From the NCBI GenBank assembly GCA_003999685.1, contig CP021224.1:2046001-2110000 (forward strand): 64,000 nucleotides of DNA, written 5' to 3'. The stretch comes from Taiwanofungus camphoratus (Eukaryota > Basidiomycota > Agaricomycetes > Polyporales > Taiwanofungaceae). Below the pieces are notes generated by a model. The model was not told the origin of the DNA. It ran no database searches and worked only from the letters and a program-made list of their open reading frames with translations. Each line of letters opens with the position of its first letter. Within the stretch, counting starts at the first letter, position 1. Of the stretch, positions 13,137 to 25,450 are shown piece after piece. A program made the translations under genes and the position numbers.

Positions 13137-15970
13137 CTATCGATGCCCGTCAATGTCCATTTCGTCTTCCCTGATCCTGTCTTGCCTGGCCCTCTTTGCC
13201 GAGCCTGCTAAGCCCGCTAATGCAACCGCCGCCATAGCGGCATCATCTGCATCTGCACCCCTCTTCTCGCCCCTCCCTCCACCCAGGTACGCTCCACCTC
13301 CGCCATCGCCCTCTGGCAGCAGCCCCGTCTGCATGCGTTTGGGCGTTGCATACCTCGAGCCTGCGGTTGATGTGTTTGCAGAGAGGGACAGCGCATCAAG
13401 GGATGCCTCCGCAACAGCCGCATCTACTGCGCCGCCCGAGAAGTAACCTGCATATGACGGTGGGACGGCAGATTGGCCACCAAAGCTTGTAGTCGAACTG
13501 TTGCGCGAGAGGGTATGGAGGGGAGATGCATGGCCCGAGATACCGGCGCTTGCAGAGAGCGATGCAAATGACGACATTGGGGAGGATGCTGTGGAGGAAT
13601 GCGAGGCCCCGTAGGGATGTGGGTCACGATACGGATGAGAGTGGGAGGGCAGTTCGCGCAAGTTTGACATCCCATCTGGATGGGAGCTTGGGCCGGCAAG
13701 TCCTGTTAGAGGGGAATTTGCCATGCCGGTGTCTGATTCTACGTTCTGCTGACGTTGCAGTCCGGCGACACGCAAACGCTCGACCCAACTAGAGAACCAT
13801 AACCTCGTCAGCATCCAGTGACACATTGAGGAAACGGAGGGTGTCACGAAAGAAATGAATACGCACGCGTCTGCTCTGTCCAAGCTCTCGCCTACCACTG
13901 CGGTAACACTCCTAAGCATATCCAAGCTTTCCGTGGCAAGTGTCAGCACTTTCTCCCCTGCTCGACTCGCCGCATCCGCCGTGGCAGGAACCCCTCCTCC
14001 CACACCCCGATCCCCCAGCCCCATCCCCGATCCAAATCCCGTCCCACTGGCCTGCCTCGAGTGTGCCCTCGAATGTGTCGGAGACGTCGTGCGCGATGGC
14101 GGACGTGAATGCGGAGTCGGACACGCTTCGCCTGGGCCATAGCTGTATGGAGCGGCGCTCGCCCGTCTCTCCGCCCTGTCACGCTCCCTGTCACCCGCCG
14201 AGCCGGAGGCAGTACTTAAGCCTGACGCCAAGGGACTGCTCGCATGCGCATCGACGCCGGCGGCCTGCGCCCACCTGCGTGGCAGGCGCAGGATGAATTG
14301 GCGAACACGACCGCGCGCGGGCTCAGGGAGCGCACCACCCGCGTGGCGACTGATAACATCGACGACCTGGCGGAGAGTGTCAACGACGTCACGCTTGGCG
14401 GCGGTGAGAGTCCGAAGGTGTTGCTGCGAGAGCGGAGTGGGTGGTGGCGGAGGCTGGAGGGAGGTGGAAGAATTAGATGAGGCGGGCTGGAGGGAGGCAA
14501 TGCAGTTGCGAAGGACAAGAATCTGCGCATCAATATGCGCGGTCGCGTACTATATGAGCGTAGCAGGTGAATGTGTGGCTCATGGGCAAGATGGGACAAG
14601 GCGAACCTGAAGCCAATGTAAGCAAAAGCGCAGCTTGCGCATGCTCTCCTCGCTGACTGCCGCACCGATACCGCCAGCCTCGAGTAACATGGCTTGCCAT
14701 CGGCTGCGCTGTGCAACTTGGTTTTCAGGCTGGCTAGGGGTTGTGGAAGGGGAAGTTTGTGGTTCAGTGGGCTGCAACGTCGAGGGTGAGTGCTCTCGAG
14801 AGGATTGTAGATAATTGCGAGGTGGGAGACATTGCGAGCGGGGTGTCGGCGTGCGGCTGTATGCCTGGCCTTGGGACTGCATTTGGGTTTGTAGGGGCGA
14901 TGTCGAGGTACCTGAATATGAGCAAGATAAGAGGAGCTTCTCGGCAATATACATGGTGTAACAAGCCAGAGAACTAACCTTCCCATGGATCCCTTCCGTC
15001 TGGCCGAGACTGGCTAGCACTTCTTGACATCAATACATCTCTCGTATCCCAGCTTCTACCCATATTCCAGTCATATTCGGTGGAGGTACTGCGCCCGCGG
15101 TCCCGATCCTGGCTCGGAGTGCGACGGGTGTAATTTTCAAGCTGCAAGGACAATAATCAATATATTACAAATTTGACAGAAGATATTTCGTGCGAGGCGA
15201 ATGATTGCGGAGCCGAGCCTGAAGCTCGATAAAAATTTGACTGCGCAAGAGATGCGCCAACACGTGGGTATGACCTTCATTCGTGTAGACACGACGATGA
15301 ACGGCTCGCAGTATGCGACAGACGCATATTTAATGACATGATATAGTCTGACATCTGTGAGAAAACATATCGTATGCGAGGGCGGGATGTGGAAAAGCGA
15401 CTAAGGCCAGATAAATAGAGAAGGAAGGACACGCACCCTGTCCAGTTGCCTGCAAGCGAATTCATCGAGCTGGCCAACAGGAAGACGTTCAATGACGGGG
15501 CGGGAGATGGTCTTGACAGACGACTCCATCATCTCTGCGCCGTACTGGGACATATAATGAGTAATGTAACCCTCGCGCAAAGACAGGGGGACACTCACCT
15601 TGACCACTCTCGAACTGGCCTTTCCCTGCTCGTACGCCCTGATAGCAGTATGCACAATCGGGAAATTTGTCACACGGGAGACGAAGTCCCCATCCTCTCC
15701 CTGGCGGCGGTCCACACGAGCAGTGTCCGTGGCCACAGAGTCAGGAATGGTGTCTTCTCCGTTTAGAGAGGGGGACGGAAGCGACGGCGAGGAGGTGCCA
15801 GAGGTGATAGAGAGAGCCGGGGTGGGCTGAAACGCTGCAGGAAAGCTTAGTGGTGGGTCTGGACATCTAGCAAGGTACGCACAACGATTAGAGGAGGTGA
15901 TTGTACTGTTCCTCATGTCGCCGAGGGCGCGTACGGCAATGCGGACAGACTCGTCCTCGTCGGAGACCAT
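13137..15970 (-). CDS. OPI1: OPI1-type transcriptional repressor of phospholipid synthesis
   Basis: Six exons on the minus strand: 15970..15599, 15544..15437, 15141..14979, 14911..14607, 14522..13867, 13788..13137; all phases agree, giving 751 residues. Opi1-family motifs run in order: SDEDESVRIAVRALGDMRN at the N-terminus, SRVVKYGAEMMESSVKTI and VIERLPVGQLDEFACRQLDR (about 118-160), RWQAMLLEAGGIGAAVSEES (about 286), KRDVVDTLRQVVDVISRHAG and ALPEPARGRVRQFILRLP (about 350-390), and WVERLRVAGLQRQQNVE near 536. In yeast Opi1 represses inositol and choline genes by binding Ino2 and Sin3, and is held at the ER by Scs2 and phosphatidic acid. The C-terminal 200 residues are Ser/Gly/His-rich and end in a basic KRARQDRIREDE stretch. 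Intron 2 (295 nt) is much longer than the others. The ATG at 15970 opens the conserved N-terminus. Confidence 0.9.
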
Positions 15971-16055
15971 GATGAGGATGAGGATAGGACAGTTGGGCGT
16001 GGGGGAACGAGCAGGCCAAGTCAAGAGCAGGCCAGTATGTCCCACCTGATCTGCG

Positions 16056-16088
16056 CACGTGAATACGAAGCGGTACGGTATTCACGTG
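16056..16088. promoter_or_regulatory. Perfect inverted repeat of two ICRE/E-box-like sites upstream of OPI1
   Basis: CACGTGAATAC (16056-16066) is followed after 11 bp by its exact reverse complement, GTATTCACGTG (16078-16088), 86-118 bp before the OPI1 start codon. Read outward, each arm gives TATTCACGTG plus G or C. That fits the yeast inositol/choline-responsive element WYTTCAYRTGS at 10 of 11 positions and contains a CACGTG E-box. The rest of 15971-16477 is the remaining OPI1 upstream region and the 3' side of the GATA gene; I see no gene there. Confidence 0.6.
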
Positions 16089-16477
16089 GATACTCCCCCT
16101 ACTTATCCAATGCTCCGCAGTATTTATCACAGTCACTCGCACATCTAATCTTATCTGTATGTTTGCTCAACTATAAAAGTCATGAGCCCGCATCAATCAC
16201 CAGATATAGAGAAAGTTGGGAGGCCGGAGAGACGCTCATAGTGGAAAACATACACAATCGAATACGCAAGTAACTACAAGGCAGCATACAGTACTATCAA
16301 TCGGGGTGTCCTTTTCAAACGCCCCGCCGCCCGATACATAGTAAATAACATGCGGCGCAAAAAATACCGAGCACATTCAAATAGTAAAATCGCAATAAAG
16401 TGGGGATAGTTTACGGCAGGCGATTCCAAATCCATCGCCATCTCAACAGTCCACGAACGCGCGCGAATCAAACTGTA

Positions 16478-19400
16478 TCAGTCCCGCGTAGATGACTCGG
16501 GCGGCGCGACAGGCCAGACGCTCTCCCTGCTCCCCGTCCGCTCCATCCGTCCTAGCGGTACGGCCATCCCTGGACCTGTCTGGGTGTGTTGCGCGCCCTG
16601 GGCCTGGCTCTGCGTGCCCGGCTGTCCAGCAGCACGCATCTCATCCAGCCCCCGTTTCACCCCCGCCATCATGCGGTCCGTTTTCTCCATCAACTCTTCC
16701 AATTTCCGCCGCTGCTCGGCCAGCTCGAAATAATGCCGCTCGAGCTCGTTCGCCGTCGGCATCATCGAGCCTCCCGCGGATGGCGGCGGGCTATGCGAAC
16801 CGTAGAACGAGTGGTGGCCATGTTGGTGGTTATGCGAGAGCGCGTGGTGGCCGTGCGCGAGTGGCGGAAGTACATAACTTGCTGCTCCTGCAGGCGCAGC
16901 CATACCAGGACCTGCCAGCGGGGAGTGCGTCCGGCTCGGCACGGGACCTGCACCCTGCGATCCCGAGCGCACGTAACTCGGAGGCGCGCCGCTAAAGTGT
17001 GCGCCGGGCACACCCATCGCCATCGACATCGCAACCGCCATCGGCACCTCACCCGCACCACCGAGCGCGGCGTTCAGTGGAGGCAAGTCGAATCCACCAT
17101 GCGGATTTGGCGAGAATGGGTTTCCGCGCGGTGCGCCCGCACCATACCGACCTTCGAGCTCTTGCTGGCCTTGTGCTTGCGCTGAGTTGGACATACGAGG
17201 AATTGGGGGCCCACGCGGATCGATCTGCGGCGACGACGACGGGCCAGCCTCGAGATGCGCGTGCACGGACATCTCACCCCATGCGCCCAACCCCGCCGCA
17301 GGCGACTCGCGCGAACTCGCTCGACGACTCGCAGGCGCACGACGGCGTCGCCTTGTGCCCTGCGCCTTACCTTCCTCCTCCTCGCCGTCGTCTTCATCTA
17401 TATCCATCTCATCGCGCTCCTTATCCCGTGCCTTGCTCTTCCGCGCACGCTTCCGCCGCGGTTGCTCCTCCTCACTCTCCTCCTGCGTGCCGCCTGCGCC
17501 TGCACCGACACTCGCACCCGTGTGCCCGCGCACGCTCGCGAGCACCTCCGCGGCGGCCTGATCCGTCATGCGGTCCTGCTGGGTCGGCGAGCCTGGAGCG
17601 CCAGGCGCCGCGGGCACCCGTTTGCGCCGCTTGATAACGGTCTTTTTCATAGAATTGGGACGATGCGTGCCGTGCAATTTGAAGTACAGTCCTGTTTGCG
17701 GGTGTCACAAGGCGAAAAAAGGGAAAGATCAATCGTCAGCAGAGTTTGCAGATCGCGCGAGAATCGCATTAAGCAGAACACGAGATCAGGCGGAACAAAA
17801 AAGCGCAGGAAGATCAGAGATGAGCCGACTTCGCTTCGCGACAAGAGGGCTCGTCAAGGAAGGAAAAGGCAGAAGCGTCAGATGAAAGACGCCCTTGGTA
17901 CCGCGATATACACCTAGTAACCAACGAGGCCGCACTTCACCCCTCCGCAAACCGCCGCAACCCAATTACCGCGCCAGTGTCCTGGCAAACCCCAGAGCTA
18001 ACCCAATCTCACACAGGGCGCTCTCATCACGCCCAATCACTAGCACCGTCGCCGTCGCCAGAAAGCGCAAGAGCGATCCAAAGCCCGAAATGCAGCTAAT
18101 CAGTTTATCTGATAAGATGTTCGGGCCCATCACGAGCAGATAAGCGTGGGACATGATTGCTTATCAAGGAGGCAGCCTATGACACGCGGCCACGTGCTCC
18201 CCAAAAAGTGAGATCATCAAAACCCTAATCTTTCGCGGTCTTCGCCAACGGCGGTCCAGAGTGGAAGGCCACTGCGCTGGCGGTCTCGAATCGCCCCCGT
18301 TGGAGAGGAGGAAACGAGATCGCCATGCGAGAAGGAAAATAGAGCAAAGTGGAATTGAAAAAAAAAAGAAGTACGAAAAATACAGGAAAATCTTGAGTCG
18401 GAGAGAAAGACATACCGCAGGCATTGCATATGTTGTTCCCTACATCATCACGCCTCCACAGCGGTGTCGTGCTTGTCCCGCAGTTCGCACAGCTCAAAGC
18501 TCCTACTGAGCTCCTCATTCTCGCCCTAGTGTTACCCGGAACGCTGCCTTGCGGACCCAGCACCGGGGACACCTCTCCCGGCTGCTTCTCGTGTACCTCC
18601 GCCTCCACTACTGGTCCCCGAACAGCATCAGGCACTGCAGCAGGGGTGGGAGGGACGGCAGGTGCTAAGAGTGCAGGCCCCTTGTCCTTCGTAACTTCGC
18701 CCTCGACACGGGTAGAAAGTGCGTTGTTGAATGTCGGACAGCCCGAGCAGGCAGAAGTGCCACCAGTGCCATCACAGCGCCCATCGCCGGGGCATGTCCC
18801 AGGAAGGTGCGCCCCTTTGTGCGTCGGGTCATTCTTGGAAAGATCATGAGACGAAGCATGGTTATGAGTATGGCTGTGGATCTGTGCATGGGTGGCATTC
18901 TGTGCCTGCGCCGAGGGGAGAGGCGGGGATGCAGCAGGGGTCAGCATTGAAGGCGGGGACGCAGACATACGGCGGGTGTGGTTCTTGGCCTGCGCTGTTG
19001 CCTGTTGCTGCGACTGCGGCTGCGTGGGGTGGGGGGCCTTGATGCCGTTGGCGTTCGCGGTGGCAGGGTTGGCGTTCGGGTGCGTCGCGGACGGGGTTGT
19101 GGAGGTTCGTCCGAGTGTCGAGGGACGGGCCATGCGGCGGGACTTGAGATAGAGGCCTGTCGCGGCGTCCAAGGCGATATTATCATAGACACAAAGGCGC
19201 CACGACGATATGTGCAGGCACATCAATCGTAAGTTTATGGACAGACGGTTGGTCAAGCAGGGAGCAAACGGGCATCAGCAAGCGTGTCCGCCATGATAGG
19301 AGTAAGAGAGGCGATTGGCATGCCTTAGCATGCCCATCGCCGCGCGCTCGTTGGCCTATCCGTATCCTCGCAATAGGCACGCGTCAGCAGGCAGGAATCG

Positions 19401-19913
19401 ATATGATTACCTCCGAAGAAGCATTCATCTTCGAACGCCCGTTACACGTGTCCACGGGGAGACATATTGGGAGGATCTAGATAGCGAGCTACGCTGACGC
19501 GACGAAGACCAGATGAGGAATGGCATAGAAGCAGACGACTTACCGCAAGCATTGCATATGGACCTGCCGTCACCGTCTCGCCTCCAGAGTGGCGTGGACG
19601 ACGTGCCGCAGTTTACACAGGAGAGAGGCGGGGGACTGCCGGTTACACCGTCCTGGGTGAGCACTGGATCAATGTTGTCCACGATGCGATCCCGGAGAGC
19701 AGAGTCGATTTGGAAAGGGGAAGAGCCGTTTCCGCTTCGAGGGTGAATGAGAGGGAGTGACGGGGAAGGCGGTGCAGATGACTCCTGGTCGTGTCTAGAG
19801 TGATCGGAGGCAGGAGGTGTGTGTAAGGGTCCGTTGTACTGTATTCTCGACATGGGCGACAGTGCAGAATGGTGCATGTTCATGATGGGCGATTCCAACA
19901 CGACGGAGGGCAT
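16478..19913 (-). CDS. SRE1: GATA transcription factor, siderophore/iron-repressor (SRE/Urbs1) type
   Basis: Three exons on the minus strand: 19913..19544, 19156..18416, 17691..16478, giving 774 residues. Finger 1 has C99-x2-C102-x17-C120-x2-C123 and finger 2 C346-x2-C349-x17-C367-x2-C370. Both contain TPLWRRD and an ICNACG second half, and each is cut by an intron after its last cysteine. Between them CPGDGRC..ACSGC (C245, C251, C260, C263) is the cysteine-rich linker that marks the iron-sensing SreA/SRE/Urbs1 subfamily, which represses siderophore and iron-uptake genes when iron is sufficient. The C-terminal part has a basic patch after finger 2, an acidic [10 protein letters not shown] run and a predicted coiled coil ([20 protein letters not shown]). 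Introns of 387 and 724 nt are unusually long for this window. GATA sites occur upstream and in intron 2. Confidence 0.9.
18104..18165. promoter_or_regulatory. Cluster of GATA sites inside SRE1 intron 2
   Basis: ATCTGATAA (18107-18115) matches ATCWGATAA, the known site of SreA/Urbs1-type iron repressors. A TTATC overlaps its left side, and AGATAAG (18138-18144) and TTATC (18161-18165) follow within 60 bp. By composition alone about one ATCWGATAA is expected per 64 kb on both strands, and another sits at 22801-22809 in an unrelated intron. The cluster is more suggestive than the single match. Confidence 0.35.
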
Positions 19914-22281
19914 TGCGGTGGTTTTGAGAGCAAACGTGCCTTGTTGGACACGGTACTAGGAATGATTAGTAAGGTTGTCAAGAGAGACGAAGGAAGACGG
20001 AAACCGTCGACTACAACGAGCCAGCTGCTTGAGGACGTCGGATACGACGACGACGGCGAGCTGGAAGATGACGAGGAAGGTGTTGAGGGAGAAGAAAGAA
20101 ACGTTACGGGCCCAAGAAAGATATAGAACTAGATAACGATGACCGCCCGCATTGACCAATCAAGGTACTTCTATTACGACAGGCGCCCGGCAATCACAGG
20201 TTCATTTACCCTTGTTATCGTATTATCTAACCATTATCTATTCAGTGTCACAGCCAAATCACGCTCGTCACCCTCAATGGCAAACCACTGCTACTCAATT
20301 CTCCCCGCAACGGGCCATTTTGTCGTAGCTCGGTGTGTACACAGGCAGGGCAGAACTGTTGGCCGCACAGGGTGATGTGTTCAGGGGCTTGCTGCGCCGG
20401 CCGCAATATGTCTGGTGCTCGGCATTGCCTTACACGTCAGCGGCTTTTCGTCGCGTGATCATCATCTTATCAGTCCAGCTGGTATGCCCGCTTTTCCTTT
20501 TACGGATCTCTTCCGGTGCGGATGGCCCAGACTTTCAGAGTCGCACATCGAGATCGCTTCCAAGTCTTCGAACGCTAAATCGCTACGCTGCAAGACGCAC
20601 CGACCCTCGGAGACCCAAGGGAACGCTGTCCTGCAAGAGCTGGTCTGAATGGTCTGCCTAGGCGTCTGAAATTTCACTGACAAGAGCGAGAGCACTCCAG
20701 AAAGAGCAATGGAAAAAACTTGCTCCGTCCCCATTTCTGAGAAGCGCCAGAGTTAAATTAGACAGCAGCATTACTGTGGCATCATCGCTCGTGAGAAGAG
20801 CAAACTTTAAGCAACGAAGAAACGGCTGGGAAGACCAGGATGACCCTAGAAAGCGATTTACGGAATTTCCGGGATCCCGGGATGTCCGTCTGATCCTGAT
20901 AAGATATGCGCGCGCTCCAGCCTTTTGTCGTAATAGGAACACATCTTTCCACTTCCGTGCCCACAGAGCGTCTGGTGCTTGTCGCAACGGTGACAGTTCA
21001 CATCGCGAAAATTTCGCCGCGAATCCACACGATGACGAACGGTGGTGACATGTCCCGTTTCACGCGTGATGAGGAGCATTACGACCAAAGTCGCAAGAAG
21101 AGACAAAGGTTTCGAAGTCAACGACTGATCTGATTTCAAGCACAGTTCCCTCACAACATGAGCATGTGACGCACGGATCCTCGAATGTCGAGCATGAAGA
21201 TCCGAGGGGCAAGTCCCAGTCGGACGTAAGAACCCCAATGAATAGAGTAGCCAGTTCCCAACTTCGACTCGGACGTTTTGAATACAGTTCCAACGGTGAG
21301 ATGGGAAGATGGCACTAGTATCCTGTTGAAAGATAATAAGCTTTAACGAATTGAGAACCGTCGTCACGGGATCATGGAAGCATAGCATGACAATACGTAC
21401 TCACGCCGATTTATCTCTGATCTAGCGTATAGCAGCGCAATTGCTCAAAAAGGTCAGTAAACTAGGCGGATAACACCAAGCGCCAGCTGATCATCGATGC
21501 AATTCGATAGAACTGCAGCAGTCATTACCCTTTGTAAGTCATTACTCTTTGTACGGCATTGTTCATATCGCTCGTGCGCTGCCATCCGAGCATGAGAGTG
21601 CAACGCAAGACGCAAAGGCTGGCCATTGGGTTGCACCTCGGAAGAACACCAGGGAAGCTCTGAGGCTCTCACAATTGCCATTGAGATTGCGTCGTGCTCT
21701 CACACCGCCTGAGAACATTCACAAGTGAGCGAGCCCACGATTCAGTCAGACTACCGTCTCGGCCGTAATAATAATCTCGGTTGCATCCGGACAGCCCAGA
21801 GCGGGGTCAGCCTCACGGCGATAACGACGGCGCATGCTAAAGCCTAAGGAGGTCATAAGGTACCGTCCGGGGAAGAGAGCGGGCAAGTGCTTGCCAAAGG
21901 AAGGAAATCAAACTACCACCGGAATTCGCTTTCATGACAGCGGGTCCCGTTGTAATCTGATAAGACTCAAGGAATCTTCAGAAATCCTCAAAATAGCTCC
22001 ATGGTACTCATGGTACTTACAGTGGATCCGCTTGTATGCCAAGAGTTAATGATGCTTAGACATTGCCCAGCAAAATGGCACAAAAAAGCAGGAGATCGTC
22101 GAAGATCCGGCACCTGAGTGTACACGAGGAGATGTTCAAATAGTTCCTCCAGCAACGATGAGGTGTAAAAAGATACAAGGTAATAGGATTCGCCATGCCG
22201 CGAGTGACAATGTTCACGTGACCACGCGTCGCCCTGTCACGGAATGTCGCGTGTTAGCATCGCAGCCTGATCTTTCCAGTC
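19914..22281. other. Long divergent intergenic region between SRE1 and HAUS6-like gene
   Basis: About 2.4 kb with no supportable gene. It should hold the SRE1 promoter on the left and the promoter of the HAUS6-like gene on the right. Several readings of 70-176 codons occur on both strands (for example minus 20858-21388), but none shows a motif or a phase-consistent splice structure. Confidence 0.5.
20131..20239. promoter_or_regulatory. Four GATA sites upstream of SRE1
   Basis: AGATAA at 20131-20136, TTATC at 20215-20219, TTATCT at 20223-20228 and TTATCT at 20234-20239 lie 218-326 bp upstream of the minus-strand SRE1 start codon. Three of them fall within 25 bp. This spacing suits a GATA-factor target and would fit autoregulation. 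Confidence 0.4.
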
Positions 22282-25125
22282 ATGAGTCTGACTGCTCTGC
22301 CGAACACTTTACTCCTCCTGGTACATCTTCACCTCCTGGCTTACCCCCAGAAAGATACCTCTGGCTACGATGAGCACCTCTTCGATCCCAGCCACACCGG
22401 GATTCGCGAACGCACCAAAGCCATGGAAGACATTAGCCACTTTCTCGTGGGCAAGGTCGCAGGCGGTAGGCAACATGCCAATTCAGTGCGCTTCCATCTA
22501 TAGAGCAAAGGTACAGGACGTTTGACGGTTCTGCCGGGGAATACACGTAGATTCTTCCGATGTATCCCTGTCTCCAGCCCTCCGATACTACCACGTTCCG
22601 TATATCCCTCGCCAAATATCTAGAAACTTTGAGACATGATAGCATTCAATCAGCCCGACTGTGCAATCCAGGTGCACGATCTGATAGTATGGTCAAGGAA
22701 CAGTTTAAGACAACCGGAGCGGCTGCGTGGTGGTGGAAAGACGTAGTCGTCCGCAAGTCTTTGCTGGAAGAGTGCACTGGAGATCGGTCGGTCCTTGCTT
22801 ATCTGATAACTTGCGTATGATCAGTGACAGGAAGCTCGAATATCGTCGCTCTGTACGTACTCAGTTTCGAGCGATTGATATTGGCCCTATCTACACACGC
22901 CCTGCTGAATAACCTATCGGTCTCGTCCTCATCGCTTCTTGAACACGCAGCTTCCAATCACATTGTAAGACAATCTATTCAGATGTTGATTATCTCGAGT
23001 CTGATCAGTACTAGGAGGTGCTGTCCACCCTGCCTCAAACTTACACAGCTCTTCTTGCTTCCGCTCAAGCTGAACGACACTCATGGGAACGCACCGCTTC
23101 TCTCCTCGTCCGCCGGCAACTTGATCTCGCTCTTCTCCGAGTACGTCTTCTCTACACCTCGTGCGGTAGCAGTCCTCCTGTCTGAGTATCGCCTGACATC
23201 TGTGGACGGTAAACCAGGAACGTCTCGCCAATCCAGAATCCTTAGCTCCCTCGAAATATGATCACCTCTCTACTGACAGACTCATCGCTCTCCGCGACTT
23301 GCAGTATCAAGATCTCGTTCACAATTTTTGGAAACGTGAAGGGAGCAATGCGTTGCATTTCCTCATCGACGCCGCGAGCCTGCAGACGTCGCAGAAGACA
23401 TCTACCGTCGTAGAGCCGATGCTGTCGCTCAGCTCGCCCACCCCGATTACAGGTCCGCCGAAGGTGAAGGTATGGTTTGTCTACTGACCATTCCTTAGAA
23501 ATGCATACAGATGAAATCTTTTACTCTTTTCGGTCTATTCTAGGCAGCCGCTCCTGTCCTTCCGCCAGAGCCGCTTCCCGTTGCCGCGGCACACCATCCC
23601 GCACGAATGCATGCTCTCAGCACGCCTGTCTTCTCCTCGACGGCTCTAGCTCCAGCAAATGCATCAAACCGCAGGTCCGCAGGCGCTGTGAAGGAAGTTG
23701 CTGAGCATGGTGTAGCTGAACGCATAGAGGCAGCAGACCGCACCCAGCAGGCATTGCAAGAGACGCTTGTCCGTGCGGATGCTATGCGTCTGGAACTGAG
23801 GAATCGTTTGAACAAGATGCAAGTAACGCGGAACACGCCTCTCCCCCCGATATCTTCTGATGGCCTCGAGTCAGATTTATGGCAGTACGCTCCGCGCAAG
23901 GGAATCGACTTCAGGGTGAGTGGAACTCGTCGTCTTTTCGATCCGTCTACACTTCTGCGCCTAAATCTGCCTTACAGACTCCTCCGACACCAGCTCTGCT
24001 TACCACATTTTCGCTCTGCCCTTCCCCGTCTGAGTCGGTGGTTGAAGAGCGCATTGCTCACATCCGTTCGATAATCCTTCCCCAGTATCCCCCTTTTCCC
24101 TCTCTACCTTCTAGCACCTCGCCCCCTTTACCTTCTTCCCCTTCAGCTGCAGCACTTGTCAGCCGCCTGCGTCAACCATCAGAAAGAAGTGATTGGCAAG
24201 TTCCAACGTCTGTGCATGCTGCAGACACCGATGCTACCAAGACGTCCGTTGCGCAGGTCAAGGGCCCCGCGCAAAACATAACTCACTCCAGGAAATCTCA
24301 CTCCACGTTTACACCCCAGGAGAAGCTCATACCACCCTTCCTAAACCGACATAAAGTTATGGCCGCTAAGTCCTTGAAATTTGTGGGGGTCGGCAAGTCG
24401 GCGGTGCAAAGCAATCCTACAACCAGAGAGGGCCTTAGGACATCTAGGAGAATGTCGCGCACGGCATCAAAGTCCCGGGCACGCCGCTCAGTGGTAATTC
24501 CAGGGACGCGAAGGGATACATTAGACGAGGAGATCGATCGCGTGAGTGCAAACGCAGGCCGAAGCTTTTCAGGATTAGATTCGGTTCTGCCTCCATATCT
24601 GAATGGATTTCGATCCTACGCGAACCTTTTGAATACTGACGTATCCCATATGTTACGTAGATCATCAATTCTGTTGAAGACGGATCGCCATCCTTCCAGC
24701 ACGAAGGCGATACAACTCCCAGGACACAGCGTAAAGGGGGAACCGTTAGCGTACCGTTGTCGACAGTCAAAAAATCCGCCGCTAGACCGACCTTCGGAAT
24801 TGAGCGGTACACAGCCGATGTCCCGCTTCTAGGGCCTCGGCTCGAACATGCGGACGGAAATGAAGCACTACTTGACACCCTTACCACGGAGACTGATCAT
24901 CACTACCCTCGGGGTTGCGAAGACGAAGATGAGAGAGCATGGACAGACGAAGATCCCGATGATGCGGGTGCCGGACTCGTAAGTAAGGATGCAGAGGAAG
25001 GACAATTCCACGAGGGACAAAGCATTACATTGAGGAATATTCTGCTCAAGGCGCAAGAGTCTGATATGACCCAATACGACCTCCTCGGCGTAGACCTGAA
25101 CGACGAACCTTTGGAATGGGAATAG
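22282..25125 (+). CDS. Augmin complex subunit HAUS6-like protein
   Basis: Eight exons in phase: 22282..22485, 22551..22786, 22865..22964, 23015..23165, 23237..23469, 23544..23915, 23978..24541, 24661..25125, giving 774 residues. The first 300 residues look like the HAUS6 N-terminal domain of fungi: ALPNTLLLLVHLHLLAYPQK, YDEHLFDPSHTGIRERTKAM, ILPMYPCLQPSDTTTFRISL, AWWWKDVVVRKSLLEE and FERLILALSTHALLNNL. Augmin recruits gamma-tubulin to spindle microtubules; the role here is by homology. Residues about 300-400 are helical (EAADRTQQALQETLVRADAM, a likely coiled coil). The C-terminal half is Ser/Arg-rich and disordered, with an acidic end. The first intron uses donor gtgcgc at 22486, the only choice that keeps both phase and the conserved block. 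Domain naming comes from remembered family motifs. Confidence 0.72.
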
Positions 25126-25450
25126 ACTTACATACGGCGTGCGTGGCCAAGTACAGCTAATTATGACTGAGTGTGTTGTACTTAGTATACTTGCACCGCA
25201 CCCATGAGGCATATTAAAAGCATCTGTCACAAGAAGGCCTTGACATAGACACGTACCACGATGCTGTTATCGATGCCAGCCAATTCATATCATTGAACAC
25301 ACTAGCGTTTTACATGCATAAGAGTCGCATGGTATACATAGCTCATGTATTTTGCGTGCGTGATAGCGGAAGATAGTGCTAGTGCGGAGAGTAGAGACAA
25401 CATATGGATGAGAAGAGACTAGCCACCGTGCCATCGAAAGTGAAATACAT
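25126..25450. other. Convergent 3' region
   Basis: 325 bp between the stop codons of the HAUS6-like gene and eL37. It probably holds both 3' untranslated regions; nothing else is seen. Confidence 0.5.

Noticed and set aside
16492-17661. Long plus-strand open readings antisense to SRE1 exon 3
   Set aside because: High-GC coding sequence leaves stop-free shadow frames; they are Arg/His/Pro-rich without motifs, while the minus strand encodes the GATA factor.
22801-22809. Second ATCTGATAA site
   Set aside because: It is a lone match inside an intron of the HAUS6-like gene, without clustering; about one such match is expected per window.
23359-23469. Alternative frame in the HAUS6-like gene reading EDIYRRRADAVAQLAHPD
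   Set aside because: It looks protein-like but needs an unexplained frame change and meets a stop upstream; the chosen frame links both neighbouring exons in phase.
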